From assembly GCF_026130175.1 (NCBI RefSeq), contig NZ_JAIGNI010000004.1, positions 1 through 64,000 on the forward strand: 64,000 bases of DNA, in the 5' to 3' direction. This DNA comes from Lyngbya sp. CCAP 1446/10 (GTDB lineage: Bacteria > Cyanobacteriota > Cyanobacteriia > Cyanobacteriales > Microcoleaceae). Made by a program: the position numbers and the translations under genes. The notes below the pieces were generated by a model. It did no database searches, was not told where the DNA came from, and saw only the letters and a list, made by a program, of their open reading frames with translations. Positions 36,455-44,970 of this stretch are shown here, one piece after another; positions within the stretch are counted from its first letter, which is position 1, and each line of letters begins with the position of its first letter.

Positions 36455-37150
36455 ATGAAAACAACCACTATATCTCGCTTAACCAGCATTTCCCTAGCTA
36501 CCCTCATGCTAGTCGGCGTTTCAGTCAATGCGATCGCCACACCAGCCACCATCAAACCCGCAACCCAACTCGCCCAAGCTACCGCCAAAAAGCGCCTCGT
36601 CGTCATGGACTTCGACTACGGCACCACCAACAGCTATTACAGTTCCTACAGAGGAGTCGGCGCCGCCAAAGGCATCAGCGAACTGCTAATCAACGAACTC
36701 GTCAACAATGGCACTTATACAGTAGTCGATCGCAGCAAACTCGAACAAGTCCTCAAACAAGAAAATCGCACAGGTTCAATGGATGCCGGCACAGCCGCCG
36801 AAATTGGCAAAAAACTAGGAGTTGACGCCGTACTCATCGGCACCATTACCAAGTTTAATATCGACAAACAATCCGGCGGTGGCAGTTTCATGGGCATCGG
36901 CGGAGGTTCCCAAAAAACCAAAGCTACCGTCCAAATAGACGTGCGGTTAATTGGTACAGATTCAGGAGACATTCTTGCCACCGCCAAAGCAGTAGGAGAA
37001 GCCGATCAAAGCGATTCCAATTTTTCTGTTAGAGGCGTTGGTGGCAATTCTGGCAGTAGCAATGAAGATGGACTTTTGAGCGCAGCAGTTGACAAAGCCG
37101 TAGCCCAAATGGTAACTAAACTTGCAGAAGTATCTAAGAAATTAGGTTAG
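36455..37150 (+). CDS. CsgG/HfaB-like secreted protein
   Basis: 231 residues. A signal peptide covers about 1-27 (SLATLMLVGVSVNAIA). The mature part has the CsgG-like alpha/beta layout: RLVVMDFDYG, AAKGISELLINELVNNGTYTVVDRSKLEQVL, DAGTAAEIGKKLGVDAVLIGTIT and TVQIDVRLIGTDSGDILATAKAVGEA. CsgG proteins form outer-membrane secretion pores for curli in enterobacteria, but many cyanobacterial relatives lack the lipobox and act as unknown periplasmic proteins. No lipobox Cys is visible here, so curli secretion is not implied. The gene stands alone. A glycine/serine-rich loop (FMGIGGG, NSGSSNEDG) is unusual. Confidence 0.87.
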   Translation: MKTTTISRLTSISLATLMLVGVSVNAIATPATIKPATQLAQATAKKRLVVMDFDYGTTNSYYSSYRGVGAAKGISELLINELVNNGTYTVVDRSKLEQVLKQENRTGSMDAGTAAEIGKKLGVDAVLIGTITKFNIDKQSGGGSFMGIGGGSQKTKATVQIDVRLIGTDSGDILATAKAVGEADQSDSNFSVRGVGGNSGSSNEDGLLSAAVDKAVAQMVTKLAEVSKKLG

Positions 37151-37324
37151 GAATTGTGAAATATTTTTAGATTTTAGATTTTGAATTATTCAATCTAAAA
37201 TCTAAAATTATGTCAGCTATTTTGGCGACGATTGTACCAGCTTGCATTAGTCCTATTTAGGAATCTGCATTATTTTCCATTCTACTAAACTAGATCAAAT
37301 CTGCTCAATTCAAGTATTAACAGT

Positions 37325-39640
37325 TTAATTAGCATTGGGATTTGAGTCGGAACCAACAGCGCATTTCCCCTGTTGATCAGGATTGGGAGTCGAATTAGAG
37401 ACTACCTTAGAAACGGCATCTTGTTCTTGAATCCATCCGATTTGCCCCGCTGGTAGCTTGGCGATTTCTACTCCGACTGTTGATTTAACAGCCGGAGATG
37501 GCGAAGAACTTGCCACAGTTGGAGATGGACTGACTGCGGGTGTTGAAACAGTAGAAAAATCCTTATTTAACTTGGGCTTTGGAGAGTTCGATCGCACTAT
37601 TGCAGGAATCGAACAAACTTTCAATTCCAGCCAATTGCCTTGAGGCGTAAGCTGTTTGTTTATTACCTGCAAAATGCTGCCGGCAGGGACTGTTCCCTTG
37701 ACAGGCGACTCACCGATTGCGACTTGCAAATCCAGGCGATCGCCCTCTTTATCCAATTCCCCAGTTACAGAACTTTTAATCTCTATAAACGAGCCTTTTT
37801 CTAAAGATTTGATCGGAGAAGGTACAGATTCAAAAGTCTTCTCCGGTCTACTTTTAGAGTTAATTAAAGCGCGTTTACCGAAAATCGACTCCCCGGCAGT
37901 ATCGATCGCCCGACCCACCGGAGGGATGAAAAAATAAGCAAATACACCCCCCAAACCTAACAAAAATACAATTTTCAACAGTAGCGAAAATAGACTTTTG
38001 CCCTTGTCCGGTGGCTGTACCAACTCCGTTTTCGGTAGAAAATTAGCATCATCAAAGCTTGGGCTTTCCGTCACAGCGGTTGGCGTATCCTCGCTGTCGG
38101 CAATTAATTCGATCGGCACATCTAAAGGTGCGACAGACAATTCCGTCAAAGTATTGCTTTCTTCCCTCAAATGTGCTTGACAGTGAATCAAAGCAACAGT
38201 GACGTTATCGTGACCGTTTCTGGTATTAGCAATCTCGATCAGTCGATCGCGCGCCTGAGCAACAGTAATGCTACCGTCAAGAATCGGCAAAATCTCCTCT
38301 TCCCAACATTGCTCAACCCGGTCTTTATCGCTCAAACCATCGGAGCACAGCAGCAAAACGCAATCCTCATCCACCGGAAAGCGTTGCACAGTCGGGTGCA
38401 GAGTATTGGAAGAAGTAATGCCCAAAGCTTGAATCAGAGCTCCGGCGGCCACTTGTTCCAAAGCATCCCGATAGAGAGAGTAGCCCAAACGCACCTCGCG
38501 GCAAGCCACATCGTCATCGAGAGTAACTTGATAGCAGCCAGTGCGGGTAATCCAGTAAGCCCGACTGTCTCCCACGTGGGCGACATAGAGCTCGTGAATG
38601 TGTGCTAAAGCCATCACCAGGGTAGTTCCCATGCGCTGGCGGCCTTGGCGGTGTTCGGTGTCGTTGCGACCGGCTATCTTGTCGTTAGCAGCACAAGCGG
38701 CGCGTTCCAGCTTGGAAGTCAAGCTCGGCGGGTCCCAATTAGCTTGATGCAGGGGCATTTGCAGCAACTTGTCCCGCAGCACAGTAATCGCCAATTCCGA
38801 AGCGACTTCGCCGCCGTCTTGTCCTCCGATACCGTCGCAGACGATCGCACAAGCCGACGATCCCGGAATTCCGGCAAACACCGTACCATCGGGCGGATAG
38901 CAAGCATCTTCGTTATGAGCCCTTGCTCTACCGACATCCGTGCCGGTGGCAATTTCAACATGACGATCGTAAAATCGGCCGCATTTTGCCAGAGCTTTAT
39001 CCAACTGGCCCATCAGTTGTTCGCCGTGGCGGACTTGACCGGCAACCATTTGCTGGCAAAGTTGCCGCAAAAAATTGGCGATCGCCGGGTGAGCATCATC
39101 GATCCACTGCTGCCACAATTTGCCCAATTGCGACAAATTAGGCGGTTTGCGATCGGGCTGCAATTCCAGAAACCGAACCAATTGCCCTTCCACCCGCAGC
39201 AGTTCAGGAGTCAGTAGAGTCGCAGCCACGCCCTGAGCGATCAACGGCTGCCAAAGTTTGGCAATTTGCCACAGCCAATTGAGCTGTCGCATCGCGGCGG
39301 CCCCTTTCCAGGAGTCCGCCAATTCCGGCATTAAAGATTCCGTCACCTTTAAAATAGGTGCATTTTCCAGCAGCCAGATATCTCCCGATAGCTTGCTGCT
39401 CCGGGACGATATCAGTCCGTATACTTGAGGTACGTGCAACTGATAGGCAAACAATCTCAGATAAGGAGCGATCGAACTCGAAATCTCTTCGGGCATTTCC
39501 GGCAACTGTTCCGGTTGAGTATCGACCAGAAGTCGATCGCGCTTAACCAAATAGCGACCCGCGATCAGATCGCCTGGCTTACACGCTTTGATCCCTTCAC
39601 CTACAGCCCACAAGTAGTGTTTTGGCACAAAATTTTGCAT
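37325..39640 (-). CDS. PP2C-family Ser/Thr phosphatase with membrane and SH3-like tail
   Basis: 771 residues. An N-terminal region of about 230 residues (GDLIAGRYLVKRDRLLVDTQP, WLLENAPI) weakly recalls a degenerate kinase lobe, then the PP2C domain (about 235-490) with all metal sites: ARAHNEDACYPPDG, VCDGIGGQDGGEVAS, HVGDSRAYW, CSDGLSDKDRVEQ and GHDNVTVAL. A transmembrane helix follows at about 550 (LFSLLLKIVFLLGLGGVFAYF), then an SH3-like outer domain (KGSFIEIKSSV, GSILQVINKQLTPQGNWLEL, GQIGWIQEQDAV). So the phosphatase faces the cytoplasm and the tail faces the cell wall side. It could link cell-envelope state to phosphoprotein signalling (inference). Confidence 0.9.
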   Translation of the reverse strand: MQNFVPKHYLWAVGEGIKACKPGDLIAGRYLVKRDRLLVDTQPEQLPEMPEEISSSIAPYLRLFAYQLHVPQVYGLISSRSSKLSGDIWLLENAPILKVTESLMPELADSWKGAAAMRQLNWLWQIAKLWQPLIAQGVAATLLTPELLRVEGQLVRFLELQPDRKPPNLSQLGKLWQQWIDDAHPAIANFLRQLCQQMVAGQVRHGEQLMGQLDKALAKCGRFYDRHVEIATGTDVGRARAHNEDACYPPDGTVFAGIPGSSACAIVCDGIGGQDGGEVASELAITVLRDKLLQMPLHQANWDPPSLTSKLERAACAANDKIAGRNDTEHRQGRQRMGTTLVMALAHIHELYVAHVGDSRAYWITRTGCYQVTLDDDVACREVRLGYSLYRDALEQVAAGALIQALGITSSNTLHPTVQRFPVDEDCVLLLCSDGLSDKDRVEQCWEEEILPILDGSITVAQARDRLIEIANTRNGHDNVTVALIHCQAHLREESNTLTELSVAPLDVPIELIADSEDTPTAVTESPSFDDANFLPKTELVQPPDKGKSLFSLLLKIVFLLGLGGVFAYFFIPPVGRAIDTAGESIFGKRALINSKSRPEKTFESVPSPIKSLEKGSFIEIKSSVTGELDKEGDRLDLQVAIGESPVKGTVPAGSILQVINKQLTPQGNWLELKVCSIPAIVRSNSPKPKLNKDFSTVSTPAVSPSPTVASSSPSPAVKSTVGVEIAKLPAGQIGWIQEQDAVSKVVSNSTPNPDQQGKCAVGSDSNPNAN

Positions 39641-40377
39641 TAAGGGTTCCTGACGCCTTTTGTCCCAGTGCTGATCTGAACTATTTTAGCGCTTGAACCT
39701 CGATGGGTTGATACGTGGCGATTATTTTACACCCCCGCTTTCTCAGCACGCGGGGATTTTTAAGACTTTACAGTGATCATCTCGTGATTTTTCAAGTTCC
39801 TAGGATCACCACGCTTACACTTTTAGGTGCTACGTGATTTCTCCAGACAATTTTTTTTGACTTTCCCCCAGTCCAGCGGTTGGTTTTAATGTCTTGTACT
39901 GACAAAAACAGTCTACCATTTTGTTGGCGCCCGGATAAATCTGGCGATCGGCTTTCAAGGCTTGAGCCTAGTCCGACGGAACCGAAGTCAAGAAGCTAGA
40001 GAGCAAAATATTTTCAGCATATTCCTGAGAGTGCCAATTTCCGCAGCAATCTTAGCCCTGAGCGCGAATCGAGATTTTAGACGAACTGTGATGCTAGGAT
40101 GCAGATACCTAGAAATCACCTGAGCTAGTAGGTATAAATAAACATAAATTTTGGGTTAGCTCGCGAAGGGCGATCCGTGCCTAGTGGGTTAGTTTCGCAA
40201 GTCAAGTTAAATTTAACCTTACCCGCATACCGATGCAAGTCCGCGACAGGAGTCGCGATCAGCACCAAAAATTAGATATTAGTTCAAGCCCCCAGATTCA
40301 TCTGTGGAATCAATCTAAAATCTACAATCTCAAATCTAAAATCGATCGGCCTCTGTAAGCTGTTGAGTTTCTAAACC
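39641..40377. other. Intergenic, 737 bases
   Basis: No supported gene. There is a GC-rich hairpin with CCCCGC/GCGGGG arms followed by ATTTTT near 39733-39760, possibly a terminator for transcription from the right. A weak AAATCTAAAATC repeat tract lies near 40310-40345. Confidence 0.5.
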
Positions 40378-40683
40378 ATGCCCCTACATGAGTCAAGCGC
40401 CTTTCCCGAAAATTTGCCCGATCCGAAGCTGCTGCCCACCGTCGAGGTAGACGAAATACTGACTAAGATTCAGCATTCTCACGGTTACTACTACAAAGTG
40501 ATGAATATTGAAATTTGGGCGCTGGTGGAAACCTTGGATGCGCTGTTTCCGGGGGCTTGGAGTCAGTTTATGACCAACCGCCAAATTGCGGTAAAACAGT
40601 TTTTGGAGCGCGATTCCACTTGTGGGGCAACTCCCAATAATAGCGGGAAAGACGCAGAAACGATGGGGAGTGAGGAAGATTGA
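40378..40683 (+). CDS. Small hypothetical protein
   Basis: 101 residues. A compact soluble-looking core (LPTVEVDEILTKIQHSHGY, then NIEIWALVETLDALFPGAWSQFM) followed by a disordered tail. No domain recognised. The convincing composition and ATG suggest a real gene, and similar small proteins are found beside other cyanobacterial genes, but no function can be assigned. Confidence 0.7.
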   Translation: MPLHESSAFPENLPDPKLLPTVEVDEILTKIQHSHGYYYKVMNIEIWALVETLDALFPGAWSQFMTNRQIAVKQFLERDSTCGATPNNSGKDAETMGSEED

Positions 40684-40804
40684 TCGACGAAGAAGCAAGT
40701 TCGGCAGCGGATGCAAGCAACGGATGTAACGGATTGAAGGAAGAAGGAAGATTTTCTTAATCTCCCCGTCTCCCCTCTCCCCATATCCCTCTCTCCCTTT
40801 CCCC

Positions 40805-41149
40805 TTAGAGGTTAATTTTGGCATCAACACGGGGAAGTCCCATGCTGTAGTTGACAGCGCGGCTGTTGAGGTTGTAGCTGATTTGGCCTTTCTGTAAGAA
40901 CGATCGCACCAAATGCTCCAATTCCGAACCGATGCGGCGGAGGTTGTATTCAGTCAAGTCTTCGCCCTCGTAAGCGTCTACGAGTTGGTCGAATTTGGCA
41001 TATACCTGTTTGACTGACTCGTCGTTCCAGTTGAGTTCGTTGTCTGGGTCAATGTCGATCGTCAAAAGGTCGTTGCTGGGTACGAGTTCGTTGTCTTCGA
41101 GGATGGCGGTATAAATGCGAATATGGCGGGTTGTGGACTTGAGCTGCAT
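40805..41149 (-). CDS. ndhM: NAD(P)H-quinone oxidoreductase subunit M
   Basis: 114 residues, the usual NdhM length. The N-terminus LKSTTRHIRIYTA and the blocks ELVPSNDLLTIDIDPDNELNW, LDQLVDAYEGEDLTEYNLRRIGSELEHL and INYSMGLPRV-like ending (VNYSMGLPRVDAKINL) are characteristic. NdhM belongs to the oxygenic-photosynthesis-specific subunits of the thylakoid NDH-1 complex on the stromal/cytoplasmic arm, which carries out cyclic electron flow, respiration and CO2 uptake. No other ndh gene is adjacent. Confidence 0.96.
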   Translation of the reverse strand: MQLKSTTRHIRIYTAILEDNELVPSNDLLTIDIDPDNELNWNDESVKQVYAKFDQLVDAYEGEDLTEYNLRRIGSELEHLVRSFLQKGQISYNLNSRAVNYSMGLPRVDAKINL

Positions 41150-41372
41150 GAGTTCTTATTTGTAAAGATTTTTTCCTGAACTTATTGTAATGGGTCAAAG
41201 ACCCTTGCAGGAGAGTAGGTCGCCTATTGTGCGATCGATCGGGATATCTCACTCCCCCTCCGACTTCAAGGCAAAGACTGGGGATCGGTAGTTTTGAGAC
41301 CTACTTAATTCAAGACTAAAAACGAAAGCTTTCGCAAGGTATAATAGTTCAGAATTGGCATAGGAGGACAAG

Positions 41373-42572
41373 GTGGAAGGCAAGAGATTTATTCACTCCC
41401 TGCAACTGCAAAACTTCCTTTCCTATGGAAGTGAGGGGGAAACAATTGAACTGCAACCCTTAAACGTGTTGATCGGTAGTAACGCATCGGGAAAGTCTAA
41501 CTTAATTGAAGCGATCGCACTTTTGAAGGCAACACCTACCGACTTAGTTGCTCCGATTCGTCAAGGGGGAGGTATCAGCGATTTTTTGTGGAAAGGTGAA
41601 AAAGGTATTCCCACAGCCAAAATAGAGGCTATTTTAGATTACCCGGAACGATCGATGCCACTGCGCTATAAGATTAGTTTTACCGCAGTAGGTCAGAGAC
41701 TTGAGGTAGTGGACGAAGCTATAGAAGATATCGCACCACGCTATAGTTCAGAAAACGCTCCATTTTTTTATTACCATTATATCGGCGATCGGGGTCGCCC
41801 TGTTATCAATGTTACAGAGGACAACAAGCAGCAACCAAGAAACCTGCGGACTCTGCGGCGAGAAGATATCGTTCCCGATCAATCTATCTTATCTCAAAGA
41901 AAAGATCCCGAACAATATCCAGAACTATCATATCTGGGCAATGAATTTGCAGATATTGGTTTATATCGTAACTGGCAGACAGGGAGAGATTCAGTATCGA
42001 GAAAAGCTCAGCAAACTGACTTGCCAGAACATCCACTACTAGAAGATGGTGGCAACTTAGGACTGATTTTAAACAACTTACAGTATCAATTAGGAAGCAG
42101 GCAGATTATTGAAAAATTAAAGCTGTTCTACGATACAGCGGAAGAACTGAGTATCAAAATTTATGGCGGCACGGTCCAGATATTTATCCGCGAAACCGGA
42201 TTGATTCAGCCAATACCCGCAACTCGTTTATCAGACGGTACGCTGCGTTATTTATTCTTAATAGCTTTACTCCTAGATCCAACTCCACCGCCACTTATCT
42301 GTATTGAAGAACCGGAGATAGGCTTGCATCCCGACATTTTGCCTGCGATTGCTGAAATGCTGATCGAAGCCTCACAGCGTACACAACTGATTGTAACAAC
42401 CCATTCCGATGCTTTGGTGTCGGCGCTGAGTCCTGAGTCTGTGTTAATATGCGATCGGGATGATAGAGGAAGTCACCTGAGCCGCCTCGATCCTGAACGA
42501 CTGAAAAAATGGCTTGAGAATTACACTTTGGGAGACCTTTGGCGGAGGGGAGAAATCGGGGGAAACCGATGA
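41373..42572 (+). CDS. AAA-family ATPase of a DUF4276 pair
   Basis: 399 residues starting at a GTG with TAGGAGG upstream. Walker A is VLIGSNASGKSNLIEAI (about 31-47), the ABC-type signature is TRLSDGTLRYL (about 285), Walker B is LICIEEPEIGLHPD (about 307), and the switch region is LIVTTHSDALVS (about 340). This is the RecF/SMC-like AAA_21 class used by many phage-defence ATPases (OLD, PARIS AriA, RloA). The next gene starts with ATGA overlapping its stop by four bases, so the products are made together. A nuclease or tRNA-targeting partner is expected to be the DUF4276 protein. Function in defence is inferred from architecture. Confidence 0.88.
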   Translation: MEGKRFIHSLQLQNFLSYGSEGETIELQPLNVLIGSNASGKSNLIEAIALLKATPTDLVAPIRQGGGISDFLWKGEKGIPTAKIEAILDYPERSMPLRYKISFTAVGQRLEVVDEAIEDIAPRYSSENAPFFYYHYIGDRGRPVINVTEDNKQQPRNLRTLRREDIVPDQSILSQRKDPEQYPELSYLGNEFADIGLYRNWQTGRDSVSRKAQQTDLPEHPLLEDGGNLGLILNNLQYQLGSRQIIEKLKLFYDTAEELSIKIYGGTVQIFIRETGLIQPIPATRLSDGTLRYLFLIALLLDPTPPPLICIEEPEIGLHPDILPAIAEMLIEASQRTQLIVTTHSDALVSALSPESVLICDRDDRGSHLSRLDPERLKKWLENYTLGDLWRRGEIGGNR

Positions 42573-43195
42573 TAAAGGAGGTTCGCATTTACATCGAAGG
42601 TGGCGGCGATGGCAAGAATACAAAGGCATCGCTTCGACAAGGATTTAGCAGTTTTTTCAAAGAACTTGTGGAGGTTGCCAAAAGCAAGAAAATCAAGTGG
42701 CAGATTATTCTCTGCGGTTCTAGGAATCATGCTTTCAGGAATTTTAAGAATGCTTTGGCAGATCACCCAAATGCCTTTGTTATCCTTCTGGTTGACTCAG
42801 AAGCACCTGTGGTAAAACAGTCGCCTTGGGAGCATTTGAAGTCGAGGGATAATTGGGATTCGCCTGGGGTTGATGACACTCATTGTTATCTAATGGTTCA
42901 AGCGATGGAAGCTTGGTTGATTGCTGATATTGATACTTTAAAAAGATTTTACGGGCAGGGATTTAAAGACAATGCGATTCCTAAAAATAGGAATGTAGAG
43001 ATGATTGAAAAGGATTTGTTAGAACCAAGTCTGAAAGCAGCTACCCGCGACACAAAATCGAAAGGCGAATATCAAAAGATACAGCACGCTTCCAAGCTGT
43101 TAGAAATGTTGGATATTGATAAGGTTCGCAAGGCTTCTTCAGAGTGCGATCGAATTTTTACCACTCTCACCGAACTCATGGAACAAGGCAACTAG
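42569..43195 (+). CDS. DUF4276 protein, TOPRIM-like partner of the ATPase
   Basis: 208 residues from the ATG at 42569; a TTG at 42539 would add ten. The DUF4276 pattern is present: IKEVRIYIEGGGDGKNTKAS at the start (the EGGGD resembles the glutamate motif of TOPRIM folds), VILLVDSEAP (the acidic DxE-like motif), LMVQAMEAWLIADID, and the C-terminal GEYQKIQHASKLLEMLDI. DUF4276, RloB and the PARIS AriB protein are TOPRIM-type effectors paired with AAA ATPases. Translational coupling with the upstream ATPase supports one functional unit. Cleavage target unknown. Confidence 0.85.
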   Translation: MIKEVRIYIEGGGDGKNTKASLRQGFSSFFKELVEVAKSKKIKWQIILCGSRNHAFRNFKNALADHPNAFVILLVDSEAPVVKQSPWEHLKSRDNWDSPGVDDTHCYLMVQAMEAWLIADIDTLKRFYGQGFKDNAIPKNRNVEMIEKDLLEPSLKAATRDTKSKGEYQKIQHASKLLEMLDIDKVRKASSECDRIFTTLTELMEQGN

Positions 43196-43215
43196 AACGA
43201 CTTACGGCGAGGGCC

Positions 43216-43283
43216 CAGAAACCGGGTTTTTTCGCGAAAATATTTCGTTTCAGTCCGCAGATTTGGCAAAAAACCCGGTTTCT
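43216..43283. repeat. Palindromic repeat with AAACCCGGTTT-type ends
   Basis: CAGAAACCGGGTTTTTTCG on the left, AAAAAACCCGGTTTCT on the right, middle with CAGTCCGCAGAT; 20 bases after the DUF4276 stop. Same family as 3281-3348 and 51705-51775. Confidence 0.85.
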
Positions 43284-43350
43284 TTAGTCGTAGTGCGTAA
43301 ATCCAGAAATATAAGGACTGAAGTCCTTACTACAAACATCGCACTTCCAT

Positions 43351-44925
43351 TTATTCGTGAGTTGTCCCGTCTGGCATAATTGCACCTGCGAGTTTAGCAT
43401 TTGCTATATTTGCTCCAACCCAGTTGGCATCTTTCAGGTTAGCTTTTTCTAGCTTTGCATAACTCAAATTTGCTCCGCATAGGTTTGCTGAAGTTAAGTT
43501 TGCTCCACTCAAGTTGGCATTGTGAAAGTTAACTCCAGAGAGGTTTAAGCCACTTAAGTTTTGACCGTTAAGATTAGCTTGCTGTAGACTCGATCCGATC
43601 AAACTTACCCCTTTCAAATTTACGTCTGTCAGGTTGGCTCCATCAAGGTTTACTCCTACTAAACTTACTCCATTCAACTTAGCCCCACTTAGAGTTGCAG
43701 AAGATAGGTTAACTTTAGTTACTTTGGCTTGACTTAAATCTGCTCCTGTCAAATTTGCGCTATTTAGACTTGCCTGAGTTAGGTTGGCACTAATTAAATT
43801 GGCTGTAGTCAAGTTTGCACTATTCAATTGTGTCTCGCTCAATTTTGCTTGACTTAAATTCGCTTGAATCAGTCTTGCATAATTCAAATTTGCCTTAGTT
43901 AAGTTAGCGCCACTAAAGTTAGCTTGAATCAAATCGGCTTGTTGCAGGTTTGTGGATTTCAAGTTTGCCCCTTGCAGGTTAGCTCCAATCAAGTTAGCCT
44001 TCACTAGGTTGGCATTACTCAGGTTGGCATTGCTCAGGTTTGCTTGACTGAAACTAATGGGATATTCCAGAGTTTTTCCGCTCAAATCCACTCCGGCTAA
44101 GTTAATCCCTGTAAAATCTCGTTCTCCCTCCTTATACCGCCGCAAAAATTCCTCAGCAGTGATAGCAGGTTCCTGAGTTTCTGAAACAGAATCATCAACA
44201 TCCTGATCAACTTCCAAGTTATCCGCCTTCACAGGATTAGCAACAGACTCTCCCGCTGATTTTTCCCGCAATTGGTTGTCAACCCGATCGCTAAATCGCC
44301 TCAAAACCTCAGCATCATCAACCTTCTGAGCCACATTTTCCGTGCTTTTTACCGCATTCTCAACATGATACTTGTCCACAAAACTTTGCAACCCAGCATT
44401 ATATCCTTGTCCTACCGCCTGAAATCTCCATTCACCATTCTTTTTGTACAATCGCCCAAATTCCAAAGCCGTTTCTTTGGCAAAAACTTCTTTTAAATTA
44501 TACCGAACTAGCTCGCTCCCAGTCTCCAAATTGTAAAGCCGGATAAACGCATTTCTAACTTGACTAAAATTTTGATTCTTAACCTGTCCTTCGTGAACAG
44601 TAACAACAAACACAATTTCTTCGACAGCGGCATCGATCCGATTCAAATCCACATAAACCGTCTCGTCATCGCCTTCGATTTGTCCGGTTGTGTTGTCTCC
44701 CGAATGTCGCACTGCACTGTCTGGCGAGGTCAAGTTATTGTAAAATACAAAATACCTTTCGTCTGGAATTCGACCGTCAGCGCCTAACATGAAAACTGAT
44801 GCGTCAATGTCGTAGTTTTGTGCTGTCTGGCTGACTTGCCACCCCAGGGCGATCGCAACTTTATTAAAATCAGGAGCTTCTTTAGAAAGATTGAACCTTT
44901 CACCCTTAGTTAATTGAATACTCAT
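43351..44925 (-). CDS. TerD domain fused to pentapeptide repeats
   Basis: 524 residues. Residues 1-190 are a TerD domain: LTKGERFNLSKEAP, DIDASVFMLGADG, DERYFVFYNNLTSPD, EGDDETVYVDLNRIDAAVEE and ELVRYNLKEVFAKETALEFGRLY. The conserved acidic residues are the Ca2+ ligands of the family. After a linker (QEPAITAEEFLRRYKEGERDF) residues about 270-520 are pentapeptide repeats (ANLSNANLVKANLIGANL). TerD proteins take part in tellurite and general stress responses and bind Ca2+; the fusion partner may provide a beta-helix scaffold. Divergent from the ion channel gene with 45 bases between starts. A separate TerD gene lies at the window end. Confidence 0.93.
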   Translation of the reverse strand: MSIQLTKGERFNLSKEAPDFNKVAIALGWQVSQTAQNYDIDASVFMLGADGRIPDERYFVFYNNLTSPDSAVRHSGDNTTGQIEGDDETVYVDLNRIDAAVEEIVFVVTVHEGQVKNQNFSQVRNAFIRLYNLETGSELVRYNLKEVFAKETALEFGRLYKKNGEWRFQAVGQGYNAGLQSFVDKYHVENAVKSTENVAQKVDDAEVLRRFSDRVDNQLREKSAGESVANPVKADNLEVDQDVDDSVSETQEPAITAEEFLRRYKEGERDFTGINLAGVDLSGKTLEYPISFSQANLSNANLSNANLVKANLIGANLQGANLKSTNLQQADLIQANFSGANLTKANLNYARLIQANLSQAKLSETQLNSANLTTANLISANLTQASLNSANLTGADLSQAKVTKVNLSSATLSGAKLNGVSLVGVNLDGANLTDVNLKGVSLIGSSLQQANLNGQNLSGLNLSGVNFHNANLSGANLTSANLCGANLSYAKLEKANLKDANWVGANIANAKLAGAIMPDGTTHE

Positions 44926-44954
44926 GTGCGATAATTCCCTTACCTCATAAATGG

Positions 44955-44960
44955 TATAAT
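44955..44960 (+). promoter_or_regulatory. Perfect TATAAT upstream of the ion channel gene
   Basis: TATAAT lies only 11 bases before the ATG at 44971, so if used as a -10 element the message would have a very short leader. No good -35 hexamer is seen. Weak evidence. Confidence 0.3.
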
Positions 44961-44970
44961 TATCTCATCT

